Shown piece after piece: positions 1-6,280 of a DNA stretch of 6,522 nucleotides. The translations under genes were made by a program, and so were the position numbers. The notes under the pieces are model-generated. The model saw only the letters and a list, made by a program, of their open reading frames with translations. It had not been told where the DNA came from and did not search any database. The DNA is from Ferruginibacter sp. (lineage in GTDB: Bacteria; Bacteroidota; Bacteroidia; Chitinophagales; Chitinophagaceae): contig JANXOQ010000110.1 of assembly GCA_025357775.1 (NCBI GenBank), positions 1-6,522 on the forward strand. The letters are read 5' to 3'. Within the stretch, counting starts at the first letter, position 1; each line of letters starts with the position of its first letter.

Positions 1-653
1 TTGCACAAGCATTTGCAAAAGAAGGCAACCAGCTTTTTTTATGCGCAAGAAATAAAAAGGGATTAGAGGAAACGGCTGAACAAATAAAAAAAGAATTTCC
101 TACATGTACTATATACATGATGGCTGTAGATTTATCTGATAAAATACAAGTGACTGATTTTGCAAATTTTTGTTTAAATATTGCTACCCCAGATGTTTTG
201 ATAAACAATGCAGGTGGTTTTACACCCGGCAATATTTTAGAGGAAGCAGATGGAAGCTTAGAGAATATGATAAATAATAATTTATACAGTGCATATTATC
301 TCACTAGAAAACTAGTGCCATCTATGGTAAAAATTAACAATGGGCACATTTTTAATATTTGCTCTATAGCATCTTTACAGGCATATAATGCTGGTGGTAG
401 CTATGGCATAAGCAAATATGCACTAAATGGTTTTAGCCAAAACCTTAGACATGAGCTAAAGCCAGCGGGCATAAAGGTTACAACCGTTTTTCCTGGCGCA
501 GTATTTACAGATTCTTGGGGCGATTTTGACAATAGTAGTAATAGAATAATGGAAGCTACAGATATTGCTACTATGATATTGGCTTGTACAAAATTATCTA
601 CCGCAGCTGTGCCAGAAGAAATTGTAATGAGGCCACAGTTAGGAGATTTGTAA
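1..653 (+). CDS. SDR-family NAD(P)-dependent oxidoreductase, 5' end missing
   Basis: This is the C-terminal part of a classical short-chain dehydrogenase/reductase. The frame is open from the left edge (first full codon at base 3), giving 216 residues before the TAA at 651-653. The Rossmann TGxxxGIG cofactor motif should lie upstream, so about 20 residues are missing. The visible start AQAFAKEGNQLFLCARN fits the helix and strand that follow that motif. NNAG is at visible residues 68-71. The catalytic residues are Ser121 (in NICSIAS), Tyr134 and Lys138 (YGISK), with the usual 13-residue Ser-Tyr spacing. The PGAVFTD stretch after the active site is typical of the substrate-side loop. The product is a soluble cytoplasmic NAD(P)H-dependent reductase or dehydrogenase. 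The substrate cannot be read from this sequence, because SDR specificity is not predictable from these motifs. The ATG at 117 is internal and is not the start. It is followed by 88 noncoding bases before nfu. Confidence 0.93.
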   Translation, partial: AQAFAKEGNQLFLCARNKKGLEETAEQIKKEFPTCTIYMMAVDLSDKIQVTDFANFCLNIATPDVLINNAGGFTPGNILEEADGSLENMINNNLYSAYYLTRKLVPSMVKINNGHIFNICSIASLQAYNAGGSYGISKYALNGFSQNLRHELKPAGIKVTTVFPGAVFTDSWGDFDNSSNRIMEATDIATMILACTKLSTAAVPEEIVMRPQLGDL

Positions 654-658
654 TATTT

Positions 659-685
659 CATTTTCCTGTTTTCGAAAATGCTTTT
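659..685 (+). terminator. weak candidate intrinsic terminator after the SDR gene
   Basis: A perfect 7-bp inverted repeat, CATTTTC (659-665) and GAAAATG (674-680), has an 8-base loop and is followed by C and four T. It begins 6 bases after the SDR stop codon. The stem has only two G-C pairs and the T run is short, so termination would be inefficient. Its position just before a likely new promoter supports the call only moderately. Confidence 0.35.
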
Positions 686-717
686 ACCCAATATTATTAT
701 TGAAAAGAGTAAATTTG
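683..717 (+). promoter_or_regulatory. probable Bacteroidota-type promoter of nfu
   Basis: TAAATTTG at 710-717 matches the Bacteroidota -7 consensus TAnnTTTG at every fixed position. A poor -33 candidate, TTTA (consensus TTTG or TTG), lies at 683-686 with a 23-base spacer, at the long end of the usual range. Transcription would begin near base 724, leaving a leader of about 18 bases before the ATG at 742. The -7 match is seen directly; the promoter role is an inference. Confidence 0.45.
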
Positions 718-741
718 CAGAATAATTTTAAAAGAATAAAA

Positions 742-1341
742 ATGATAAAAACAGGCAACCCAGTGATAAGTATTTATACTGAAATGACGCCCAACCCAGA
801 AACGATGAAGTTTGTGGCAAACAAATTATTATACCCAGGCAAGAGTATCGATTTTCCTGATGAAGCCAGCGCAAAACCTTCTCTGCTTGCCCAAGAGTTA
901 TTTACATTTCCATTTGTAAAATCGGTATTTATAGCAAGCAATTTTGTAACGCTTACTAAAACTATTGATACTGCTGACTGGCAAGATGTGATACCTGCGG
1001 TAAAGCAATTTTTAAAAGAATATTTAGAGGAGGGTAAGCCAGTAGTAAATGAAGAAGAAATAGCCGTGATGAAAGTAGAGAGTAGTAATGAGGTGAGTGC
1101 AGATGATGATGATGTGGTAAAACGTATAAAAGAATTATTAGAAAACTATGTAAAACCAGCGGTAGAAATGGATGGTGGTGCTATACAATTTAAAAGCTAT
1201 GAAGATGGAAAAGTAAGCCTAATGATGCAAGGAAGCTGTAGTGGGTGCCCAAGCAGTATGATAACGCTTAAAGCAGGTATAGAAGGTATGATGAAACGAA
1301 TGATACCTGAGGTGAAAGAGGTAGTAGCTGAGGCTGAATAA
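742..1341 (+). CDS. nfu: NifU-like (Nfu-type) iron-sulfur cluster carrier protein
   Basis: The predicted protein has 199 residues. Nfu proteins accept a [4Fe-4S] or [2Fe-2S] cluster from the assembly scaffold and hand it to apo-enzymes in the cytoplasm. An N-terminal Nfu_N domain (about residues 7-95, with IYTEMTPNPETMKF at 11-24) is joined by an acidic linker (about 100-124, ending in four Asp encoded by four GAT codons) to a C-terminal NifU domain (about 125-190). That domain holds VEMDGG at 141-146 and the cluster-binding CSGC, Cys166 and Cys169. This is the domain order of mitochondrial NFU1, not of E. coli NfuA, whose N-terminal domain is A-type-like. I chose ATG 742 over the in-frame TTG at 700, because the longer form adds 14 non-conserved residues and would cover the -7 box. 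The gene is bounded by its own promoter and terminator, so it is probably monocistronic. No Shine-Dalgarno sequence is seen, as expected for this phylum. Confidence 0.92.
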   Translation: MIKTGNPVISIYTEMTPNPETMKFVANKLLYPGKSIDFPDEASAKPSLLAQELFTFPFVKSVFIASNFVTLTKTIDTADWQDVIPAVKQFLKEYLEEGKPVVNEEEIAVMKVESSNEVSADDDDVVKRIKELLENYVKPAVEMDGGAIQFKSYEDGKVSLMMQGSCSGCPSSMITLKAGIEGMMKRMIPEVKEVVAEAE

Positions 1342-1358
1342 TAAGAACATAAATTATA

Positions 1359-1390
1359 AAAAACACTCATTTATTTGGGTGTTTTTATTT
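1359..1390 (+). terminator. intrinsic terminator of nfu
   Basis: A stem pairs 1359-1368 (AAAAACACTC) with 1377-1386 (GGGTGTTTTT) around an 8-base loop. It gives ten pairs including one G-U, with the T-run forming the 3' side of the stem and more T following. It starts 17 bases after the nfu stop and separates nfu from fumC. The matching A-run on the 5' side could let it work in the other direction too, but no minus-strand gene ends here. Confidence 0.75.
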
Positions 1391-1445
1391 TAAAATATAA
1401 AATGTGTTTTTAAAACTCATATACATTTAATAATAATTTTTTAAT

Positions 1446-2843
1446 ATGAACTATAGAATAGAAAAAGATACAATGGGCGAAGTACAAGTGCCTATTGATG
1501 CATACTTTGGTGCACAAACACAACGTAGCATTGATAACTTTAAAATAGCTCAGGATATAAATAAAATGCCTAAAGAAATTATAAAAGCATTTGCATATCT
1601 TAAAAAAGCCGCAGCACTTACTAATAAAGATGCAGGTATTTTACCGCAAGATAAATGTGATATGATAGGAAAGGTGTGCGATGAAATATTGGAAGGAAAA
1701 CTGGACGATTATTTCCCATTGGTGGTATGGCAAACTGGTAGCGGTACGCAGAGTAATATGAATGTAAATGAAGTAGTGGCATACCGTGGACATGTTTTAA
1801 AAGGCGGAAAGTTATCAGACAAAGAAAAGTTTCTTCACCCAAATGATGATGTAAATAAAAGCCAAAGTAGCAATGATACTTTTCCCACTGCTATGCATAT
1901 TGCTGCGTATAAAATTTTGCAAGATGTAACTATACCTGGCATAAAAAAACTTAAAGATACCCTTGCTGCAAAATCTGTGCAGTACATGCACCTAGTAAAA
2001 ATTGGTCGTACACATTTTATGGATGCTACGCCCCTTACTGTAGGGCAAGAGTTTAGCGGATATGTATCGCAGCTAGACCATGGCTTGCGTGCAATTAACA
2101 ATGCCCTCCCGCACTTGAGTGAGCTTGCGCTTGGGGGCACAGCTGTAGGCACGGGTATAAACACTCCCGAAGGTTATTCAGAAAATGTAGCAAAACATAT
2201 TGCAATATTAACTGGCTTACCTTTTGTAACTGCCGAAAATAAATTTGAAGCGCTTGCGGCACACGATGCTATTGTAGAAATGCATGGCGCATTAAAAATG
2301 GTTGCTGTAAGTTTAATGAAAATAGCCAACGATATCCGAATGCTAAGTAGTGGCCCTCGCAGCGGTATTGGCGAACTATTTATACCTGATAATGAGCCTG
2401 GCTCATCTATAATGCCAGGCAAAGTAAACCCTACACAATGCGAAGCGCTTACCATGATAGCTGCACAGGTAATGGGCAATGATGTTACGATTGGTATTGG
2501 TGGCAGCAATGGGCATTTTGAACTAAATGTTTTTAAACCTGTAATGATTTACAATTTCTTGCATAGTGCAAGATTAATAGGCGACGGTTGTGTTTCTTTC
2601 AACGATAAATGTGCAATAGGGCTTGCTCCTATAGAAGAAAATATAAAAAAACATGTAGATAATTCTTTAATGTTGGTTACTGCTTTAAATACAAAGATTG
2701 GATATTACAAAGCAGCTGAAATAGCACAGACAGCACATAAAGAAGGTACAACATTAAAAGAAATGGCAGTAAAATTGGGTTATGTAACAGCGGAGGAGTT
2801 TGATGCGTGGGTAGTACCAAGGAATATGGTGGGGAAGCTGTAA
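1446..2843 (+). CDS. fumC: class II fumarate hydratase (fumarase C)
   Basis: The predicted protein has 465 residues, against 467 for E. coli FumC, so it is full length. It catalyses reversible hydration of fumarate to L-malate in the TCA cycle, as a cytoplasmic homotetramer without an iron-sulfur cluster. Hallmarks in order are [13 protein letters not shown] (97-109), [19 protein letters not shown] (131-149), [10 protein letters not shown] (187-196) with the catalytic-base His190 (E. coli His188), and the superfamily signature [11 protein letters not shown] (319-329). In the signature, Ser320 corresponds to the catalytic serine and Lys326 and Asn328 to the substrate-binding residues. These equivalences rest on a constant two-residue offset. 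The SNG segment at 354-356 and [13 protein letters not shown] at 434-446 favour fumarase over aspartase or argininosuccinate lyase. The start is the first ATG and gives the family N-terminus ([14 protein letters not shown]). It sits 59 bases past the nfu terminator stem and has no Shine-Dalgarno sequence. Nothing is missing or broken. Confidence 0.97.
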   Translation: MNYRIEKDTMGEVQVPIDAYFGAQTQRSIDNFKIAQDINKMPKEIIKAFAYLKKAAALTNKDAGILPQDKCDMIGKVCDEILEGKLDDYFPLVVWQTGSGTQSNMNVNEVVAYRGHVLKGGKLSDKEKFLHPNDDVNKSQSSNDTFPTAMHIAAYKILQDVTIPGIKKLKDTLAAKSVQYMHLVKIGRTHFMDATPLTVGQEFSGYVSQLDHGLRAINNALPHLSELALGGTAVGTGINTPEGYSENVAKHIAILTGLPFVTAENKFEALAAHDAIVEMHGALKMVAVSLMKIANDIRMLSSGPRSGIGELFIPDNEPGSSIMPGKVNPTQCEALTMIAAQVMGNDVTIGIGGSNGHFELNVFKPVMIYNFLHSARLIGDGCVSFNDKCAIGLAPIEENIKKHVDNSLMLVTALNTKIGYYKAAEIAQTAHKEGTTLKEMAVKLGYVTAEEFDAWVVPRNMVGKL

Positions 2844-2870
2844 TGAAATTATTATTTAAAAATCTAATAA

Positions 2871-2966
2871 ATGAATAAAGTAATTAATTGCTTATATCCA
2901 TTCTATAAAATAATCTTAACACTTTTACCGATACCTGTTTTTTTATTAAAAGCACCTCATTCATAA
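2871..2966 (+). CDS. doubtful 31-codon ORF encoding a hydrophobic peptide
   Basis: An ATG 27 bases after the fumC stop opens a 31-residue frame that starts MNKVINCLYPFYKIILTLLP and ends with LLKAPHS. Residues 9-26 are mostly hydrophobic and could form a short membrane segment, with lysines on both sides. I do not recognise it, it has no ribosome-binding signal, and AT-rich DNA readily gives hydrophobic frames by chance. It could be translated downstream of fumC on the same transcript, since no terminator separates them. Chance is the more likely explanation. Confidence 0.15.
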   Translation: MNKVINCLYPFYKIILTLLPIPVFLLKAPHS

Positions 2967-2980
2967 AATACTATTTAATA

Positions 2981-3021
2981 AAAAAGGCGATAACATTTTT
3001 ACTGTTACCGCCTGTTTTTTT
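2981..3021. terminator. hairpin terminator shared by convergent fumC and the transporter gene
   Basis: The arms 2986-2995 (GGCGATAACA) and 3003-3012 (TGTTACCGCC) enclose a 7-base loop, with five A on the left and a run of seven T at 3015-3021 on the right. Minus-strand RNA pairs all ten positions, one as G-U, followed by a run of U; it begins about 24 bases after the transporter stop. In plus-strand RNA the same position is an A-C mismatch, so the hairpin is somewhat weaker for fumC. It lies 142 bases beyond the fumC stop and is the only good terminator in the junction. Confidence 0.8.
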
Positions 3022-3035
3022 ATATTAATGTTTTA

Positions 3036-4778
3036 TTATTTTATTCCATTCATCATTTTCTTTAAAAATGGCGTTAAAGCAAAAAGTATTACAGATGCAA
3101 TGCCACATAATACAACAAATACCATAAAAAATTCAAATAAATTATGAATTTCAAACCCAACAAAAACTGGGTTGGAAGTTGGCAATTGTGCTTTATTTAA
3201 AATGGCAATTTGGTCAGCTGTTGGTATAATTTTTTTGTCTAAAACATCTTGCAAATTAATGCCTAAATCTTGTGCCTTTTTAAACTTATCACCTGTAGCA
3301 GGTATAAGTGCGCCTAATGTACCCGCAAGTGCGTAGCCTGATGCATTGGATAAAAAGAATACTCCGTATAACAAAGATGCAAATCTTTTTGGAGCTAATT
3401 TACCTACCAAAGAAAGCCCAATTGGAGACAAACATAATTCTGCAGCTGTTTGAATAAGGTATAAAAGGATTAACCATTTAATAGCAAGTAAACCAGAGTT
3501 GCCTAAATCTTTTACATTGTATGCAATTATAAAATAACTAACTGCCACAAGCAATAAACCTATAGCTTGTTTAAACGGTGATGTAGGTTCTTTTCCAGCT
3601 TTATTTAATCTTTCCCAAAGCATACTAAAAGGCACAGCAAATGCTACAACAAATAAGCCATTAAATATTTGAACCATAGAGGCAGGCATATTCCAACCAA
3701 AGAAATTTCTGTCTGTTTGATTATCTGCAATAAACGTAAGTGAAGAACCCGCTTGCTCAAATGCTGCCCAAAAAAAGATTACAAAAAATGCAACAATATA
3801 AATTACTATTATTCGCTGCCTTTCAACCTTTGTAAGAGAAGTATCAGAAATTATCAAACCAGCTAATGTTATTCCACTTGCATAAATTATTGGGTAGATT
3901 ATTGTTTTAATAACATTTGTACCGCCCATTATATAGCGAATTCCAAAAAACAACACTACAAAAGATACTAAAGCAATAATGAGAGATTGTAAACTAAAAT
4001 TAGCTTTTTGAGCTTCACCTTCTTCAAAATCTGACGAATCATTCTTTGATGGCAAACCGCCTAATGGTTTACCTTCTGGCGTAACTACATATTTATTTTT
4101 CAATACATAAAACACAACAGTACCTATTAACATTGCAATGCCTGCTGCAAGAAAACCCCATTTAAATGCATGTATATCTCTTAGTCTGTCAAATGTTTTA
4201 CCATCTGCCAACATTTTAAAAGTGCCATCAGGTAATTTTATTTTATTTTTTACATCTCCAATAATTGGGCAAATTAGTTGTCCTAAAAATGCGCCCAAGT
4301 TTATACCCATGTAAAAAATAGTAAACGCTACATCTAGTTTACTTTTTTCTTGCTTTGGGTACAAGCTACCAACCATACTTGATATGTTTGGCTTAAAAAA
4401 ACCATTGCCAAAAATGATTATACCAAGTGCAATCCACACTAAACTTGTAGCTAATGATAAATTACTTCCGAATACAGATGCACTTATAAATAACAATAAC
4501 TGCCCAGCAGCCATCATTAGCCCACCCAATAAAATACAGTTTCTATTTCCAAAAAAACGGTCAGCAATAAACCCTCCTAGCATTGGTGTTAAATAGCACA
4601 ATCCCAAAAAACCTCCATAAATTAATGAGGCGTCATCTTCTTTCATCAAAAGAGAATTAACTAAAAATAGGGTAAGTATTGCCCGCATTCCATAAAAATT
4701 AAAGCGCTCCCACATTTCTGTACCAAATAATACCCATAGCCCTTTTGGATGTTTTATTTTTATTTGTTGTTCCATCAT
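3036..4778 (-). CDS. POT/PTR-family proton-dependent oligopeptide transporter
   Basis: The predicted protein has 580 residues. It is an inner-membrane major-facilitator transporter that imports di- and tripeptides with protons. The start is the first of two adjacent ATGs; an in-frame GTG at 4817 would add 13 residues (MFNYKKSRNKLLI) that do not look like the family N-terminus. The proton-coupling motif ExxERFxxYG is at 21-30 (Glu21, Glu24, Arg25), followed by GGFIADRFFG (68-77), Lys129 in GFFKPN, and FYMGINLG (155-162). Glu341 is in FWAAFEQAGSS, and Glu447 is in AELCLSPIGLS. These match the charged and binding residues known from bacterial POTs. Hydrophobic stretches through the protein fit 12-14 helices. 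It is longer than typical bacterial POTs of about 460-510 residues, partly through a hydrophilic loop at 174-205, a cytoplasmic linker at 226-262, and a polar loop at 494-537 before the last helix. The exact peptide specificity is not readable. It is divergent from purD. Confidence 0.94.
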   Translation of the reverse strand: MMEQQIKIKHPKGLWVLFGTEMWERFNFYGMRAILTLFLVNSLLMKEDDASLIYGGFLGLCYLTPMLGGFIADRFFGNRNCILLGGLMMAAGQLLLFISASVFGSNLSLATSLVWIALGIIIFGNGFFKPNISSMVGSLYPKQEKSKLDVAFTIFYMGINLGAFLGQLICPIIGDVKNKIKLPDGTFKMLADGKTFDRLRDIHAFKWGFLAAGIAMLIGTVVFYVLKNKYVVTPEGKPLGGLPSKNDSSDFEEGEAQKANFSLQSLIIALVSFVVLFFGIRYIMGGTNVIKTIIYPIIYASGITLAGLIISDTSLTKVERQRIIVIYIVAFFVIFFWAAFEQAGSSLTFIADNQTDRNFFGWNMPASMVQIFNGLFVVAFAVPFSMLWERLNKAGKEPTSPFKQAIGLLLVAVSYFIIAYNVKDLGNSGLLAIKWLILLYLIQTAAELCLSPIGLSLVGKLAPKRFASLLYGVFFLSNASGYALAGTLGALIPATGDKFKKAQDLGINLQDVLDKKIIPTADQIAILNKAQLPTSNPVFVGFEIHNLFEFFMVFVVLCGIASVILFALTPFLKKMMNGIK

Positions 4779-4853
4779 AATTAATAATTTATTTCTACTT
4801 TTTTTATAATTGAACACTCAAAATAAGTAATTTCTTTTACTATTGTATAATTC

Positions 4854-4886
4854 AATTTTAACACTAAAAAAATTAGTGTAAAAATT
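4854..4886. promoter_or_regulatory. near-perfect dyad in the divergent promoter region, candidate operator
   Basis: The left arm AATTTTAACACTAA (4854-4867) and right arm TTAGTGTAAAAATT (4873-4886) are inverted copies with 13 of 14 positions matching, separated by AAAAA. The inner seven pairs are perfect. A further half-site-like copy, AACACTCAAA at 4813-4822, matches AACACTAAAA of the left arm in 9 of 10 positions and lies in the transporter leader. The dyad is 75 bases upstream of the transporter start and 70 bases upstream of purD. Symmetry and position suggest a dimeric regulator site. A low-GC RNA hairpin is the alternative. The regulator is unknown. Confidence 0.5.
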
Positions 4887-4903
4887 CTTTTTTGTAAAAG
4901 TAT

Positions 4904-4917
4904 TTTTATGAATAAAA
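4904..4917. repeat. short inverted repeat upstream of purD
   Basis: TTTTAT (4904-4909) and ATAAAA (4912-4917) form a perfect 6-bp inverted repeat around GA, in the purD upstream region. A second one, AATAAA (4911-4916) with TTTATT (4922-4927), overlaps it. Both are A+T only, so they may be chance; they could also be protein-binding sites near the purD promoter. Confidence 0.25.
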
Positions 4918-4923
4918 GGGATT

Positions 4924-4931
4924 TATTTTCG
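4924..4931 (+). promoter_or_regulatory. candidate -7 box of the purD promoter
   Basis: TATTTTCG matches five of the six fixed positions of TAnnTTTG. It ends 25 bases before the purD ATG, almost the same distance as the better -7 box of nfu (24 bases). No good TTTG or TTG -33 element is found at the right spacing, so the call is weak. Confidence 0.3.
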
Positions 4932-4956
4932 CCAAAATAATCTAATATTAATAAAT

Positions 4957-6240
4957 ATGAATATACTCATAATAGGCTCTGGTGGCAGGGAACACAGCTT
5001 TGCATGGAAAATAAAACAAAGTCAATTGTGTGATAAATTATTTATTGCACCAGGCAATGCTGGTACGGCAAGCTGCGGTAGTAATATTGCTATAGGCATA
5101 AATGACTTTGAAGCATTAGCAAAATTTTCTTTAAAAAATGAAATTAAATTAATATTAGTTGGCCCTGAAGAACCATTGGTAAAAGGTATTGTAGATTTTT
5201 TTAAAAATAATGAAGCTACTAAAAATATAAAAATAATTGGTCCAACTGCTGAAGCAGCACAACTAGAGGGTAGTAAGGCATACTCAAAAAACTTTATGCA
5301 AAGGCACAATATCCCTACTGCTGGCTACAAAGAATTTACAACTAGTAATTTTGAAGAAGGCATGCAGTATATACAAAATCACAGCTTGCCTATAGTGTTA
5401 AAAGCAGATGGCTTGGCCGCTGGCAAAGGCGTACTTATATGTATGAGTGTGGAAGATGCAAAAGTTGAATTTGAACTAATGCTACTACAAAAAAAATTTG
5501 GCGAAGCAAGCAGTAAAGTAGTAATTGAAGAGTTTTTGCAAGGCATAGAAATGAGTGTTTTCGCACTTACAGATGGAAAAAATTATGTGCTATTACCCGA
5601 AGCTAAAGACTACAAACGAATAGGTGAAGGCGATACTGGACTAAATACTGGCGGCATGGGTGCAGTAAGCCCTGTGCCAATAATGAATGATGTACTTAAA
5701 GAAAGTATAATCAACAAAATTGTAAAGCCTACCATTAAAGGTTTTGAAAAAGATGGATTAGATTATAAAGGTTTTGTATTTATTGGCTTAATGATAAACA
5801 ATAACGAACCTTTTGTAATTGAGTATAATTGCCGCATGGGCGACCCTGAAACAGAAGTGATAATACCAAGAATAAAAAACGATTTTGTAGAAATACTTTT
5901 AGCAACGGCTAATGAACAACTAGATACAATAAAAATAGAAACTGATAATAGGCAAGCAGTTGCTACCGTTGCGGTTAGTGCTGGTTACCCTAGTGAATAT
6001 AAAAAAGGGGAAATAATAACTGGATTAATGGAAAACACTAACAACGATAATTTATTATTTCATGCAGGTACTTCGCAAAATGAAAATGACGTAATAACCA
6101 ATGGTGGCAGGGTATTAGTAGCTGTTTCTTTTGCAAAAACTGTAAGAGAAGCAGCAGCAAATTCAGGTGCAACTCTACAGAATTTACATTTTGAAGGGAT
6201 ATATTTTAGAAGGGATATTGGGTATGAGTTTGCTGATTAG
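4957..6240 (+). CDS. purD: phosphoribosylamine-glycine ligase (GAR synthetase)
   Basis: The predicted protein has 427 residues, against 429 for E. coli PurD, so it is complete and single-domain. It joins glycine to 5-phosphoribosylamine using ATP, the second step of de novo purine synthesis, in the cytoplasm. It is an ATP-grasp enzyme. The N-domain motif IGSGGREH is at 6-13, followed by APGNAGT (31-37) and GPEEPLVKGIVD (69-80). The ATP-grasp lysine region KADGLAAGKGV is at 149-159, and NTGGMG at 230-235. EYNCRMGDPETE (289-300) carries the GARS signature and metal ligands (Glu289 and Asn291), with Met294 where many homologues have Phe. The C-domain ends in FEGIYFRRDIGYEF. The ATG is the first in frame and starts directly at the conserved N-terminal strand. 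It stands alone here, not in a pur operon, and is divergent from the transporter. No purine riboswitch is recognisable in the 178 bases upstream. Confidence 0.97.
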   Translation: MNILIIGSGGREHSFAWKIKQSQLCDKLFIAPGNAGTASCGSNIAIGINDFEALAKFSLKNEIKLILVGPEEPLVKGIVDFFKNNEATKNIKIIGPTAEAAQLEGSKAYSKNFMQRHNIPTAGYKEFTTSNFEEGMQYIQNHSLPIVLKADGLAAGKGVLICMSVEDAKVEFELMLLQKKFGEASSKVVIEEFLQGIEMSVFALTDGKNYVLLPEAKDYKRIGEGDTGLNTGGMGAVSPVPIMNDVLKESIINKIVKPTIKGFEKDGLDYKGFVFIGLMINNNEPFVIEYNCRMGDPETEVIIPRIKNDFVEILLATANEQLDTIKIETDNRQAVATVAVSAGYPSEYKKGEIITGLMENTNNDNLLFHAGTSQNENDVITNGGRVLVAVSFAKTVREAAANSGATLQNLHFEGIYFRRDIGYEFAD

Positions 6241-6280
6241 TTGTTAGTTGATTGATTTATCAATTGATTGGTTGATTATT
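6237..6280 (+). repeat. degenerate TTGAT/TTAGTTG short repeat overlapping the purD stop
   Basis: Two tandem TTAGTTG heptamers (6237-6243 and 6244-6250) overlap the TAG stop. They run into four direct TTGAT units (starting at 6248, 6252, 6264 and 6272) and an inverted ATCAA at 6259-6263. A perfect 10-bp palindrome, ATCAATTGAT, lies at 6259-6268. This looks like slippage-generated simple sequence. It could fold weakly before the T-rich stretch at 6277-6283 and serve as a poor terminator, but no GC-rich stem is present. Confidence 0.45.

Noticed and set aside
401..691. Minus-strand open frame of 96 codons over the end of the SDR gene
   Set aside because: Antisense to the SDR catalytic region. 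Its hydrophobic stretch comes from reverse reading of AT-rich codons, and there is no start context.
1102..1113. Four GAT units in a row as a phase-variable repeat
   Set aside because: They encode four Asp in an acidic linker between two domains. The trinucleotide unit cannot shift the frame, so there is no sign of phase variation.
1422..1429. TACATTTA as a -7 box for fumC
   Set aside because: It matches TAnnTTTG except for the last G, but no TTG or TTTG lies at a suitable distance upstream, and such A/T strings are frequent here.
1835..2509. Long minus-strand open frames (1835-2164 and 2174-2509) inside fumC
   Set aside because: They lie fully antisense to a gene with conserved sequence throughout, and their translations are Cys/Ser/Ile/Pro-rich strings resembling no family. 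They are mirror images of fumC codon usage.
4384..4596. Plus-strand open frame inside the transporter gene
   Set aside because: Antisense to conserved transmembrane segments of the POT protein, with a Lys/Pro/Asn-rich translation and no recognisable domain.
4819..4826. Minus-strand TTATTTTG as a -7 box for the transporter
   Set aside because: It differs from TAnnTTTG at the second base, and the nearest TTG upstream (4853-4855) is 26 bases away, longer than the usual spacer.
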